Shown in pieces: positions 18,342 to 27,600 of a DNA stretch of 64,000 bases. Source of the DNA: Sphingomonas nostoxanthinifaciens. GTDB taxonomy: Bacteria; Pseudomonadota; Alphaproteobacteria; Sphingomonadales; Sphingomonadaceae. Made by a program: the position numbers and the translations under genes. The stretch lies in the NCBI RefSeq assembly GCF_019930585.1, contig NZ_CP082839.1, positions 310,001-374,000 of the forward strand. The letters are read 5' to 3'. The notes under the pieces are model-generated. The model worked only from the letters and a program-made list of their open reading frames with translations. It had not been told where the DNA came from and searched no databases. The number at the start of each line of letters is the position of its first letter. The first letter of the stretch is position 1.

Positions 18342-18515
18342 TCAGGCTGCGGCGCTGCGCTCTTCGGCGATCAGCGCGCGGGCGAAGGGGATGCATTGGC
18401 CGCAGCGCGGGCGACGGCCGAGGCTGGCATAGGCCTGGAGCGGACAGTCGACGCCGGAGCGTGCGGCCTCCCGCACGTCACGTTCCCGAATCGCATTGCA
18501 CGAACAAACGACCAC
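18342..18515 (-). CDS. bfd: Bacterioferritin-associated ferredoxin (Bfd)
   Basis: A 57-residue gene that is easy to miss because it is short and starts with GTG (18513-18515, with GGAGA upstream). The product begins MVVCSCNAIRERDVREAA and ends with RCGQCIPFARALI. Cys4, Cys6, Cys38 and Cys41 match the CxC...CxxC [2Fe-2S] pattern of Bfd; an extra Cys24 is present. Bfd reduces the haem-bound ferric core of bacterioferritin to mobilise iron. A Fur-like palindrome lies 36 bp upstream of the start, which fits induction under iron limitation. A longer minus-strand frame over the same DNA has no family features. Confidence 0.9.
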   Translation of the reverse strand: MVVCSCNAIRERDVREAARSGVDCPLQAYASLGRRPRCGQCIPFARALIAEERSAAA

Positions 18516-18550
18516 GCCCGTCTCCTTACCGGCAGAGCCTTTCTAGCATC

Positions 18551-18567
18551 TTGCAAATAACTCGCAA
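18551..18567. promoter_or_regulatory. Probable Fur (iron) operator upstream of bfd
   Basis: TTGCAAATAACTCGCAA is a 17-bp imperfect palindrome (12 of 17 positions symmetric) with TTGC/GCAA ends, resembling the AT-rich Fur/Mur-type boxes of alphaproteobacteria. It lies in the 56-bp gap before bfd, in locally AT-rich DNA. Assignment to Fur is inferred from the adjacent iron genes and the palindrome shape. Confidence 0.6.
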
Positions 18568-18571
18568 TATC

Positions 18572-19810
18572 TTAACGTCGGATTGAGACGAACCGCAGCC
18601 GCGTCATGCTGCGCCACAGCCACTCCATCGGGCCATAGGCGAAGCGGTCGAGCCAAAAACGGCTCCACAGCGGCATCAACGCGGCAGCGGCGAGCGCGAT
18701 CGGCAGCAAGCCCCAGCGCTCGACCCGGCCGTAGAGATCGAGGCCCCATCCGAGGAAGACCGCATCCATGACGAGGCTGGCGCCCAGGTAATTCGTGAGC
18801 GCCGCGCGCCCGGTCGCGGCGACTCTCGTGCGCAAGCCGCTTTCGCCGGTGCCGAACCACAGCAGGATCAGCGCGGCCAGCGCGACCGCCAGCAACCAGC
18901 GGATCGGCGTCGCCACCACGCCCGCGAGCAGGCTCGTCATCAGCGGCGGGAAGCCCGCGGCGATCAGCCAGACGGCCAATGCGATCATCGACGGCAGGCC
19001 GATCGCGAAGCCGATTCGCGCGACGCGGGTGTATCGCGCGCGCGGCCACGCGCCGGTGAGGAAGCCCGAACGCAGCCCCGCCATGCCCAGCAACATCAGC
19101 CCAAGCGTCTCCGGGCCGTTGAGGATCAGGTCGCCCAGCCACGACCCCGCCTCCTGTACGCCGCGCGCGGCGACCAAAGCGAGCCACGGGCCGCGATGCA
19201 GCGCCAGATCGGCGGCGAGCGGCGCGGCGCGTGGCCGCCCGATCTGGTCGAGCACGTCCTGCCACAGCGCAACGTCGCCGGGCGCGGCACCCGGGGCATG
19301 CGCGGCCGCCGCCAGCGCTGCGAGACCCTCGAAATGCAGGCCCAGCACGGCCATGCCGATCAGCATCATCAGCCCTGACAGCACCAGCAGCGATTCGACC
19401 GCCAGCCGCCGCAGCGGGAATGCCGCCATGCCCACCAGCGCGTACAGGACGAGGATGTCGCCGTCCCACAGCAGGCAGGCATGCACGATCCCGATCAGCA
19501 GCAACGCCGCCATGCGGGCATAATGGACGCGCGCGGCGCTCCGCCCGGATGCTTCGGCGCGCTCGGCGACCAGCAACAGGCTCGCCCCGAACAGAGCCGA
19601 GAAGAGCGCGCGCATCTTGCCGTCGACCAGCACCAGCTCGACCGCCCAGACGAGGATGTCGGCGGGATGCATCGGCCCGAAATTGGCGGGGTTGTCATAG
19701 GCGGTGAACGGCATGGCGAAGGCGTTCACGTTCATGAGCAGGATGCCCATCACCGCGACCCCACGCACCGCATCGAGCGGCAGGATGCGGCCGGAGGTGG
19801 GGACGCTCAT
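18572..19810 (-). CDS. DUF418 family membrane protein
   Basis: A 412-residue polytopic membrane protein with roughly ten hydrophobic segments. The N-terminal LDAVRGVAVMGILLMNVNAF and the C-terminal DUF418 region (AATGRAALTNYLGASLVMDA, LYGRVERWGLLPIALAAAAL, WSRFWLDRFAYGPMEWLWRS) are typical. Biochemical role unknown; the R-G-x3-GI N-terminus relates it distantly to membrane acyltransferase folds. Its ATG overlaps the stop of the upstream DUF559 gene by 4 nt (ATGA), so expression may pass through the DUF559 cassette from the purL direction. Confidence 0.88.
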   Translation of the reverse strand: MSVPTSGRILPLDAVRGVAVMGILLMNVNAFAMPFTAYDNPANFGPMHPADILVWAVELVLVDGKMRALFSALFGASLLLVAERAEASGRSAARVHYARMAALLLIGIVHACLLWDGDILVLYALVGMAAFPLRRLAVESLLVLSGLMMLIGMAVLGLHFEGLAALAAAAHAPGAAPGDVALWQDVLDQIGRPRAAPLAADLALHRGPWLALVAARGVQEAGSWLGDLILNGPETLGLMLLGMAGLRSGFLTGAWPRARYTRVARIGFAIGLPSMIALAVWLIAAGFPPLMTSLLAGVVATPIRWLLAVALAALILLWFGTGESGLRTRVAATGRAALTNYLGASLVMDAVFLGWGLDLYGRVERWGLLPIALAAAALMPLWSRFWLDRFAYGPMEWLWRSMTRLRFVSIRR

Positions 19811-20214
19811 ACATCCTCCCCGGAACGGGGAGGGGAACCATGCGCAGCATGGTGGAGGGGTAAACGCAGTCGGCAGGCATGAACGATCGCCCCAACCGCT
19901 GCATCGATATCACGTATCACGTCCACGGCGCGCAGCCTCAACGTCGCCACGCCTTGCGTCGCCAGCCACGCGTCGCGTTCGCCGTCCCGCTCGGGCGCGT
20001 CCCCCATGTCGTGCGCTATGCCATCCACCTCGATCGCGAGCCGTGCCTCGTGGCAGTAGAAGTCGAGCACGTAAGGGCCTGCCGGGTGCTGACGACGGAA
20101 CTTGAAACCAGCCGGCCGCTCGCGGAGGCGAACCCACAGCCGCACTTCGGGCACGCTCATAGCGCGGCGGAACGTGCGGGCCTTTTTGACGGTGTGTTTC
20201 GGGCCGCTCAGCAT
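19807..20214 (-). CDS. DUF559 (Vsr/PD-(D/E)xK nuclease-like) protein, cassette 1
   Basis: A 135-residue single-domain protein. DUF559 features: TFRRAMSVPEVRLWVRLRE, FKFRRQHPAGPYVLDFYCH, LAIEVDGIAHD and a C-terminal GVATLRLRAVDVIRDIDAAV. The D-F...E-x-D spacing resembles the catalytic core of very-short-patch and restriction endonuclease folds, but activity for DUF559 is unproven. The last about 17 residues (PLHHAAHGSPPRSGEDV) are encoded by the palindromic repeat at 19815-19860, and the inverse repeat at 20217-20271 lies just upstream of the ATG. The gene interrupts an otherwise compact purL/DUF418 neighbourhood and may be a mobile cassette. A later ATG at 20160 would skip the basic N-terminus. 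Confidence 0.85.
   Translation of the reverse strand: MLSGPKHTVKKARTFRRAMSVPEVRLWVRLRERPAGFKFRRQHPAGPYVLDFYCHEARLAIEVDGIAHDMGDAPERDGERDAWLATQGVATLRLRAVDVIRDIDAAVGAIVHACRLRLPLHHAAHGSPPRSGEDV
19815..19860 (-). repeat. Palindromic repeat A (3' flank of DUF559 cassette 1)
   Basis: Two hairpins in tandem: CCTCCCCGGAACGGGGAGG (19815-19833) and ACCATGCGCAGCATGGT (19838-19854), then GGAGGGG. The reverse complement of the same structure, with small changes, is at 20217-20271. It is coding: it supplies the DUF559 protein's C-terminal tail. Confidence 0.85.
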
Positions 20215-20216
20215 TG

Positions 20217-20271
20217 CCCCTCCACCATCGCTGCGCGATGGTCCCCCTCCCCGAGCGAGCTCGGGGAGGAG
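20217..20271 (+). repeat. Palindromic repeat B (5' flank of DUF559 cassette 1)
   Basis: CCCCTCCACCATCGCTGCGC followed by GATGGTCCCCCTCCCCGAGC and the partner arm GCTCGGGGAGGAG: the inverse of repeat A with a longer stem. It lies between the purL stop (minus strand, 20276) and the DUF559 ATG (20214), so any purL read-through transcript would carry it as a strong hairpin. Confidence 0.85.
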
Positions 20272-20275
20272 ATGT

Positions 20276-22507
<2,232 letters not shown>

Positions 22508-22556
22508 GCCCGCGCGGATAGCGGAGGGGCGGCGGATCGCCTACCCCCCGCGTCGA

Positions 22557-23309
22557 TCACGCCGGGTTGCGCCCCACCGCGACCAGTTCCTCGCGCCACG
22601 CCTTGCGGCGCGTCAGCGGCGACAGCAAAGTGCGCGCGAGCCGTGCCTTCCACGAGAAACCGGTCGCGCCGAGCTGGTCATGCTCCAGCCGTTCGAGCGT
22701 GAAGCCGGCCTCGCGAATCTGCCACGCGAGATGTTCGCCCGAATATTCGGTCTGGTGGCCCAGGCTGACATCGTGGCGCGGCATCATGAAGCGATCGAAC
22801 GGATCGCGCCCGAGCAGCATGCGGGCGGTGTTGCGCAGCCGGAACAGGTTGGGTGTTGTGACGAGCAGCGCGCCGCCGGGTTTCAGCCATGTCCGCACCT
22901 TGGACAGGACGATATAAGGCGGCATCGGCAGATGCTCGACCACCTCGGCCAGCACCACCGCGTCGAAGGCGCCCTTGAAGGCGGGCGGATCGTCGTCGAT
23001 CAGGTTGCAGACCGCAAACCCGATTCCGGCGTCGTCGGCGGGCCCGCGGAAATTCTCGTTGATGTCGCCTATGACCGCGTCGAAGCCGAACAATTTGGCC
23101 CCGAGGATCGCCATCTGGCCACCGCCAATATCCAGCAGGCGGGCATTGTCGGGCAGGGCGATGTCAGCGAGGTAGCCCAGCGTCTGGACGTAACGATCGT
23201 GGCTGATGTCGTAATAATCGTCATGCTCGTGGAAACCGCCGGGGCGCACGAACCGGTCGTAGACCGCGTCGAACGCGGCCGGGGTGATCTGCTGCCGGCG
23301 CGATGCCAC
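22557..23309 (-). CDS. Class I SAM-dependent methyltransferase
   Basis: A 250-residue protein with a Methyltransf_11/23-like core: SAM motif LLDIGGGQMAILGAKLFG, the acidic strand AVIGDINENF, VVLAEVVEHLPMP and LKPGGALLVTTPNLFRLRN. The C-terminal region (EYSGEHLAWQIREAGFTLE, GFSWKARLARTLLSPLTRRK) is like those of lipid or polysaccharide methyltransferases, but the substrate cannot be named. The start is GTG at 23307-23309. It sits alone between purL and a lipoprotein gene. Confidence 0.85.
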   Translation of the reverse strand: MASRRQQITPAAFDAVYDRFVRPGGFHEHDDYYDISHDRYVQTLGYLADIALPDNARLLDIGGGQMAILGAKLFGFDAVIGDINENFRGPADDAGIGFAVCNLIDDDPPAFKGAFDAVVLAEVVEHLPMPPYIVLSKVRTWLKPGGALLVTTPNLFRLRNTARMLLGRDPFDRFMMPRHDVSLGHQTEYSGEHLAWQIREAGFTLERLEHDQLGATGFSWKARLARTLLSPLTRRKAWREELVAVGRNPA

Positions 23310-23357
23310 GGCCGGATCAACCGGCCCGAAGCGGCATCGACGCCGGCGGAGGGGCTA

Positions 23358-23744
23358 TCAGCCGTCGCATTCCTGCGACTTGCCGCCGGCCTTCAGCGTG
23401 ATCGACTTGTCGGTCGCCTGGCCGGTGACGGTGACGTCGCCGCCTGCATAAGGCTGGCCGGCGGCCGGCGCGGTCAGCGCGGTCGGCGTGCCTTCCTTCT
23501 TGGTGCGATAGTTGGCCGAGGTGCCGTCGTTCATGAAGTCGACGAAGGCGAGGCTGTTGTCCTTGCAGCGATACTGCTTGCTGGCGAGCACCGCCGGCGG
23601 CAACTTGACCGGCGGCGCAGCCGCGATCTCGTTGGCGGTGGTGTCGACCGGGCCGGCGCCAGTGATGGTCGTCGGCTTCGAATCGCAGGCTGAGAGGAGG
23701 GCGAGAGCGGCCAGGGGGACCGCGCGGAGGAGAACGTTTTGCAT
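23358..23744 (-). CDS. Small outer-envelope lipoprotein of unknown function
   Basis: A 128-residue lipoprotein. The ATG at 23744 gives a textbook signal with lipobox LLSAC and the lipidated Cys20; an upstream in-frame start at 23789 would bury it. The mature part has a disulfide-capable pair (YRCKDNSLAFVDFMNDG and the C-terminal SQECDG) and resembles a small beta domain of the MliC (membrane-bound lysozyme inhibitor) type: YRCKDNSLAFVDF...YRTKKEG and a terminal C near the end. MliC-likeness is a guess from that pattern. It is divergent from cysK. Confidence 0.75.
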   Translation of the reverse strand: MQNVLLRAVPLAALALLSACDSKPTTITGAGPVDTTANEIAAAPPVKLPPAVLASKQYRCKDNSLAFVDFMNDGTSANYRTKKEGTPTALTAPAAGQPYAGGDVTVTGQATDKSITLKAGGKSQECDG

Positions 23745-23898
23745 GGCAGCACGTTCTTTCGCGACCGCATCATTTTCGTCAAGTGGCACTGACGTACTTT
23801 AATTATAAATTGCACCCGCTGCGACGGCGAAGCGTTGCGATGGGCCGACCAACCGCAGCTTGCTTGCCTGCCGTCGACGCCTTGCCTAAGTCCGCAGC

Positions 23899-24891
23899 AT
23901 GGCACCCATCGCCCCCGATCTCTCCGCGCTCGTCGGCAACACCCCGCTCGTTCGCCTCGCCGGGCCGAGCGCCGCCACCGGCTGCGACATCTTCGCCAAG
24001 TGCGAGTTCATGAACCCGGGCGGATCGGTGAAGGACCGCGCCGCGCTTGCGATCATCGCGGATGCGGAGGAGAATGGCACGCTCCAGCCGGGCGGCGCGA
24101 TCGTCGAAGGGACGGCGGGCAATACCGGCATCGGCCTGGCGCTGGTGGGCAATGCGCGCGGCTACCGAACGATCATCGTGATTCCCGAGACGCAGAGCCA
24201 GGAGAAGAAGGATACGCTGCGCGCGCTCGGCGCCGAGCTGGTCGAGGTGGCGCCGACATCCTATTCCAACCCCGCGCATTACGTGCACACGTCTCGCCGC
24301 ATCGCGGAAGAGACGCCGGGTGCGCTTTGGTCCAACCAGTTCGACAATATCGCCAACCGGCTTGCGCATATCCGCACGACCGCCCCCGAAATCTGGGCGC
24401 AGACCGAGGGGCGGATCGACGGCTTCACCTGTGCGGCGGGCACCGGCGGCACCATCGCCGGCGTCGGGCTGGGGCTGAAGCAGTTCGACGAGAGCGTGAC
24501 GATCGCGCTGACCGATCCGCACGGCGCGTCGCTCTACGATTATTATACGCACGGCGAACTGCGCGCGGAGGGCTCGTCGGTGGCGGAGGGCATCGGGCAG
24601 AGCCGGATCACCGCCAATCTGGAAAGCGCGCCGATCGATCTCGCCTTCCGCATCTCCGACGAGGAGGGTCTGGCGCAGACGTTCGCGCTGCTGCGCGACG
24701 AGGGGCTGTGCGTCGGTCTGTCGTCGGGGATCAACGTCGCGGGCGCGATGGCGCTGGCGCGGACGCTCGGTCCCGGCAAGCGGATCGTCACCATCCTCTG
24801 CGATTCGGGGATGCGCTATCTGTCGACGCTGTTCAATCCGGCATGGCTTGCGGCGAAAGGTTTCGACGCGCCGGAGTGGCTGCACCGCTGA
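23899..24891 (+). CDS. cysK: Cysteine synthase (O-acetylserine sulfhydrylase)
   Basis: A 330-residue PLP fold-type II enzyme making cysteine from O-acetylserine and sulfide. PLP binds Lys45 in NPGGSVKDRAAL; the substrate loop is EGTAGNTGIGLALV (TAGNTG for the usual TSGNTG), and the phosphate cup is AAGTGGTIAGVG. The C-terminal RIVTILCDSGMRYLSTLFN is conserved in bacterial CysK/CysM-like enzymes. The segment SNPAHYVHTSRRIAEETPGA and the length are like the alphaproteobacterial cysteine synthase A group. The 154 bp upstream is shared with the divergent lipoprotein and contains an AT-rich stretch near 23797-23812 suited to a promoter. Confidence 0.94.
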   Translation: MAPIAPDLSALVGNTPLVRLAGPSAATGCDIFAKCEFMNPGGSVKDRAALAIIADAEENGTLQPGGAIVEGTAGNTGIGLALVGNARGYRTIIVIPETQSQEKKDTLRALGAELVEVAPTSYSNPAHYVHTSRRIAEETPGALWSNQFDNIANRLAHIRTTAPEIWAQTEGRIDGFTCAAGTGGTIAGVGLGLKQFDESVTIALTDPHGASLYDYYTHGELRAEGSSVAEGIGQSRITANLESAPIDLAFRISDEEGLAQTFALLRDEGLCVGLSSGINVAGAMALARTLGPGKRIVTILCDSGMRYLSTLFNPAWLAAKGFDAPEWLHR

Positions 24892-24943
24892 ACGGCGACG
24901 AACGGAGCTTCACAGTCGATCAGCCGAGGCCTATCTACCGCCG

Positions 24944-25216
24944 ATGGCGGCCGATCCTATCCAGACCCATGCTGCGCGCGGCGCAGCCGGCCAGCGTGTC
25001 CGCGTCGGCCTGACGGGCCTCGCCTTCGTGTTCCTGCTGGTCATGCTGGCGACGGCGCTGCTGCACCAGGCGGGGGCCGACACCGCCGCCGAAAACGCCG
25101 CGGCCAACGCCCAGGGGCCGAGCGAGCCGCTGGCCGAACTCGGTGTGGCCCCCGGCAATCCACCGCAGCCGGCGCCGATCCCGCATAATCCGGTCAAGGC
25201 GGCCGCGACGCATTGA
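24944..25216 (+). CDS. Small single-pass membrane protein of unknown function
   Basis: A 90-residue protein. ATG at 24944 gives a short cytoplasmic arm ending RVRVGLTG, one membrane helix at about 22-41 (LTGLAFVFLLVMLATALL), then an acidic and Pro/Ala-rich periplasmic tail. An in-frame start at 24848 would overlap the end of cysK. It lies 52 bp after cysK, just before the dcw leader. No motif allows a function to be named. Confidence 0.7.
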   Translation: MAADPIQTHAARGAAGQRVRVGLTGLAFVFLLVMLATALLHQAGADTAAENAAANAQGPSEPLAELGVAPGNPPQPAPIPHNPVKAAATH

Positions 25217-25259
25217 TCTGCATGGCCTAAGTCGGCCGCCAACTAATCACCCCACATCG

Positions 25260-25268
25260 TTATCCACA
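25260..25268 (+). promoter_or_regulatory. DnaA box upstream of mraZ
   Basis: TTATCCACA, an exact match to the high-affinity DnaA 9-mer, about 230 bp before the mraZ start. The 280-bp gap 25217-25496 also holds a weak terminator-like hairpin, the MraZ repeats, and an inverted repeat ACCATG-N7-CATGGT (25373-25391). No RNA gene was recognised there. Confidence 0.55.
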
Positions 25269-25287
25269 GGCCCGTCCACGGTGCGAG

Positions 25288-25308
25288 GCGCGGTTTTGTG
25301 CGCTTTTT
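25288..25308 (+). terminator. Weak intrinsic terminator candidate
   Basis: A GCGC...GCGC stem of four pairs around a T-rich loop, followed by TTTTT (25304-25308). It could end transcription from the small membrane protein gene before the dcw operon. The short stem makes this tentative. Confidence 0.3.
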
Positions 25309-25350
25309 GCGTCCGAATTAGACCATTGCCCACCATGGAACCCACATTCA

Positions 25351-25370
25351 GTGGGATACAGTGGTATTGA
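25351..25370 (+). promoter_or_regulatory. Candidate MraZ operator repeats
   Basis: GTGGGATACAGTGGTATTGA holds two direct copies of GTGG(G/T)A at exact 10-bp spacing, the arrangement MraZ is known to bind upstream of its own operon (repeats of TGGG in other bacteria). Lies 127 bp before the mraZ GTG. Only two clear repeats are seen. Confidence 0.6.
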
Positions 25371-25496
25371 AAACCATGTTCTACCCATGGTATCCCCCCG
25401 AACACAGATCAGGGGGCATGTGCGACCACGTACATTCCCTGCGCTGTCGGTGGGTGGCGGGGCGCCGCTCATCGAAGGGCAACAGGGCAGGAATGC

Positions 25497-26015
25497 GTGT
25501 CGATCGACCACCCTTTCACGGGCTACGCGCTCAACGCGGTGGACGCGAAAGGACGGGTGTCGGTCCCCGCCCCTTTTCGTGAGCTCATCGCCACGCGCTG
25601 CCTCGTCTATGCGGCGGGCGATGCGTCGGTGAAGGACAATGTCCTGCAGATCGGCACCAACGAGGAGATGGACCGGCTGCTGGCCTATGACGCGATTGCG
25701 CAGCGCCAGATCTCGCACGATTTGCGCGAGAGCGTCTCCGATCTTCCGGCGGCCGAGCGCCGCAAGATGGTGGCCGAGCTGGGCAGCGGCGATCTGGGCG
25801 CGACCGATCGGGTGACCTTCGATCCCGCCGGGCGCATGGTGATCCCGCCGATGCTGCGCGAATTCGCGGGGATCGGCGAGCATGCCCTATTCTGGGGTAC
25901 GGTCGACTATTTCGAGATCTGGGATCCGATCGCGGCGCGCGAGGCGTTCGCCGACAACCTCCGCAAGCGCAAGATCGTCGATTATTTGCTGCGCGAACGG
26001 GGCATTGCAGCATGA
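25497..26015 (+). CDS. mraZ: Transcriptional regulator MraZ
   Basis: A 172-residue protein with two tandem MraZ/AbrB-type swapped-hairpin domains: [19 protein letters not shown] (first) and [20 protein letters not shown] (second). First gene of the dcw cluster; MraZ proteins bind the operon promoter and repress it. The start is GTG at 25497 with GGCAGGAA upstream. The last four bases overlap the rsmH ATG (ATGA). The TGGG repeats at 25351-25370 would be its own target. Confidence 0.95.
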   Translation: MSIDHPFTGYALNAVDAKGRVSVPAPFRELIATRCLVYAAGDASVKDNVLQIGTNEEMDRLLAYDAIAQRQISHDLRESVSDLPAAERRKMVAELGSGDLGATDRVTFDPAGRMVIPPMLREFAGIGEHALFWGTVDYFEIWDPIAAREAFADNLRKRKIVDYLLRERGIAA

Positions 26016-26956
26016 TGGCGGCGCGCGCCCATGATCCCGTGCTGCTCGACGCCGTGATTGCCGGCCTGGCACCGCATTCCGGCGAGACGATGATCGACGG
26101 CACGTTCGGCGCCGGCGGCTATACGCGCGCATTGCTCGACGCGGGCGTGCGCGTGATCGCGTTCGATCGCGATCCCGACGCGATCGCCGGCGGACAGGAC
26201 TTAGTGGCGGAGAGCGGCGGCGCGCTCACGCTCGTCCACGACGTCTATTCGCAGATGGAGGCGGCGCTCGACGGCGCGATCGACGGCGTGACGCTGGATA
26301 TCGGCGTGTCCTCGATGCAGCTCGACCAGGCCGAGCGCGGCTTCTCCTTCCAGGCCGACGGGCCGCTCGACATGCGCATGGGCCAGTCTGGCACCAGCGC
26401 CGCCGAGTTCGTCAACGAGGCCGACGAGGCCGAGATCGCCGACGTGCTGTTCCACCTGGGCGAGGAGCGTCAGTCGCGCCGCGTCGCGCGCGCGATTGTC
26501 GCCGCCCGGCCGATCACGCGCACCGGCGAGCTGGCTGCGGTGGTGCGCCGCGCATTGGGCCATCGCGATCACGACAAGAAGGATCCGTCGACTCGCACCT
26601 TCCAGGCGATCCGCATCCACGTGAACCGCGAGCTGGGCGAGCTGGAGGACGGCCTTGCCGCTGCCGAGCGCGTGCTGGCGCCCGGTGGCCGGCTGGCGGT
26701 CGTCTCGTTCCACAGCCTCGAGGATCGCATCGTCAAGCGCTTCCTCAAGGAGCGCAGCGGCGTCACCGCCGGCTCGCGCCATCTGCCCGACCTGACCGCT
26801 GACGCGCCCGCCCCCAGCTTCGAGGCGGTCGCCAAGCCGGTGCGCGCCGACGAGGCCGAGGTGGCGCGCAACCCCCGTTCCCGTTCCGCCACGTTGCGCG
26901 TCGCCCGACGCACCGCGGCCGCTCCCCAGGGCCTAAGGAAAGGCCGACCATCATGA
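26012..26956 (+). CDS. rsmH: 16S rRNA (cytosine(1402)-N(4))-methyltransferase
   Basis: A 314-residue RsmH (MraW) protein. SAM-binding start [13 protein letters not shown] and [14 protein letters not shown], then [32 protein letters not shown] and [16 protein letters not shown] are all family signatures. It methylates C1402 in the ribosomal P site together with RsmI. The C-terminal basic tail ([15 protein letters not shown]) contacts RNA in homologues. It overlaps mraZ and ftsL by 4 nt each. Confidence 0.97.
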   Translation: MMAARAHDPVLLDAVIAGLAPHSGETMIDGTFGAGGYTRALLDAGVRVIAFDRDPDAIAGGQDLVAESGGALTLVHDVYSQMEAALDGAIDGVTLDIGVSSMQLDQAERGFSFQADGPLDMRMGQSGTSAAEFVNEADEAEIADVLFHLGEERQSRRVARAIVAARPITRTGELAAVVRRALGHRDHDKKDPSTRTFQAIRIHVNRELGELEDGLAAAERVLAPGGRLAVVSFHSLEDRIVKRFLKERSGVTAGSRHLPDLTADAPAPSFEAVAKPVRADEAEVARNPRSRSATLRVARRTAAAPQGLRKGRPS

Positions 26957-27600
26957 TCGCCGCGCGGCTGAGCTCGGTGTGGCAGGTGGCGGGCGTCGCG
27001 GTAGCGGCGCTCTGTTGCTATCTGGTCTCGCAATCCGTCGCGGCCGAGCGCGCCGCACTGGGCAAGGTCGATCGCCAGATCGCCTCGACGCAGGACGAGA
27101 TCACCAAGCTCAACACCGAGATCAGCGCGCGCGGGCGCTTCACCCAGCTCGATGCGTGGAACGGCACGTTCGGCCTCAAGGCACCGCGCCCGGCGCAATA
27201 TGTCGATAGCGGCGTGCAGCTCGCGAGCCTCTATGGCCACAAGGGCGAGCCGGCGCTGGCGCTGGATCCGGCGATCGTCGCGTCGCACGGCGCGATCAAT
27301 CAGGTCTCCTACACGCCGGCCGCGCCCGCCCCGACGCATCATGACGTGCCGGTTGCGGCCGAGCCCGATGCGGCGCCCGCGCCGCAGCCGCTGCTGCGCA
27401 CCGCGACCTACATCCGGCCGAAGACCAGCGCGCTCGAGCCGGTCGATGCCGCGCCGGTGGTGACGCGCGCCGCCTTCCATGTCGAACATGCCGAGACGGC
27501 CAAGCCGGCGAGTTCGTCGCTGTTGCCCGCCGATATCGGCACATTGGCCGCTGCCGAAGCGCGCGGCGGAAAGGCCCGTTCGGCGAAGGACGCGCGGTGA
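26953..27600 (+). CDS. ftsL: FtsL-like division protein
   Basis: A 215-residue bitopic protein at the ftsL position. It has a short cytoplasmic start, one membrane helix (about 8-27), then a heptad-rich coiled coil from about 28 to 70 ([20 protein letters not shown]), which in FtsL pairs with FtsB. Unlike the usual about 100-120 residue FtsL it carries about 100 extra residues rich in Ala/Pro after the coiled coil, likely a periplasmic linker. The name is by position and layout, since FtsL sequences are poorly conserved. It overlaps rsmH (ATGA) and ftsI (GTGA). Confidence 0.78.
   Translation: MIAARLSSVWQVAGVAVAALCCYLVSQSVAAERAALGKVDRQIASTQDEITKLNTEISARGRFTQLDAWNGTFGLKAPRPAQYVDSGVQLASLYGHKGEPALALDPAIVASHGAINQVSYTPAAPAPTHHDVPVAAEPDAAPAPQPLLRTATYIRPKTSALEPVDAAPVVTRAAFHVEHAETAKPASSSLLPADIGTLAAAEARGGKARSAKDAR

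Larger units (their letters stand above)
19815..20271. mobile_element. Candidate mobile cassette: inverted palindromic repeats framing a DUF559 gene
   Basis: Repeat A, the DUF559 gene and inverted repeat B make one unit of about 457 bp, abutting the DUF418 start codon on one side and ending 4 bp short of the purL stop on the other. No target-site duplication is evident by eye. Mobility is an inference from this architecture and from the second, independently framed DUF559 gene at 58760-59218. Confidence 0.4.

Noticed and set aside
25217..25496. RNase P RNA (rnpB) upstream of mraZ
   Set aside because: rnpB is often found near mraZ in alphaproteobacteria, but this 280-bp gap is too short and lacks the conserved rnpB core sequences.
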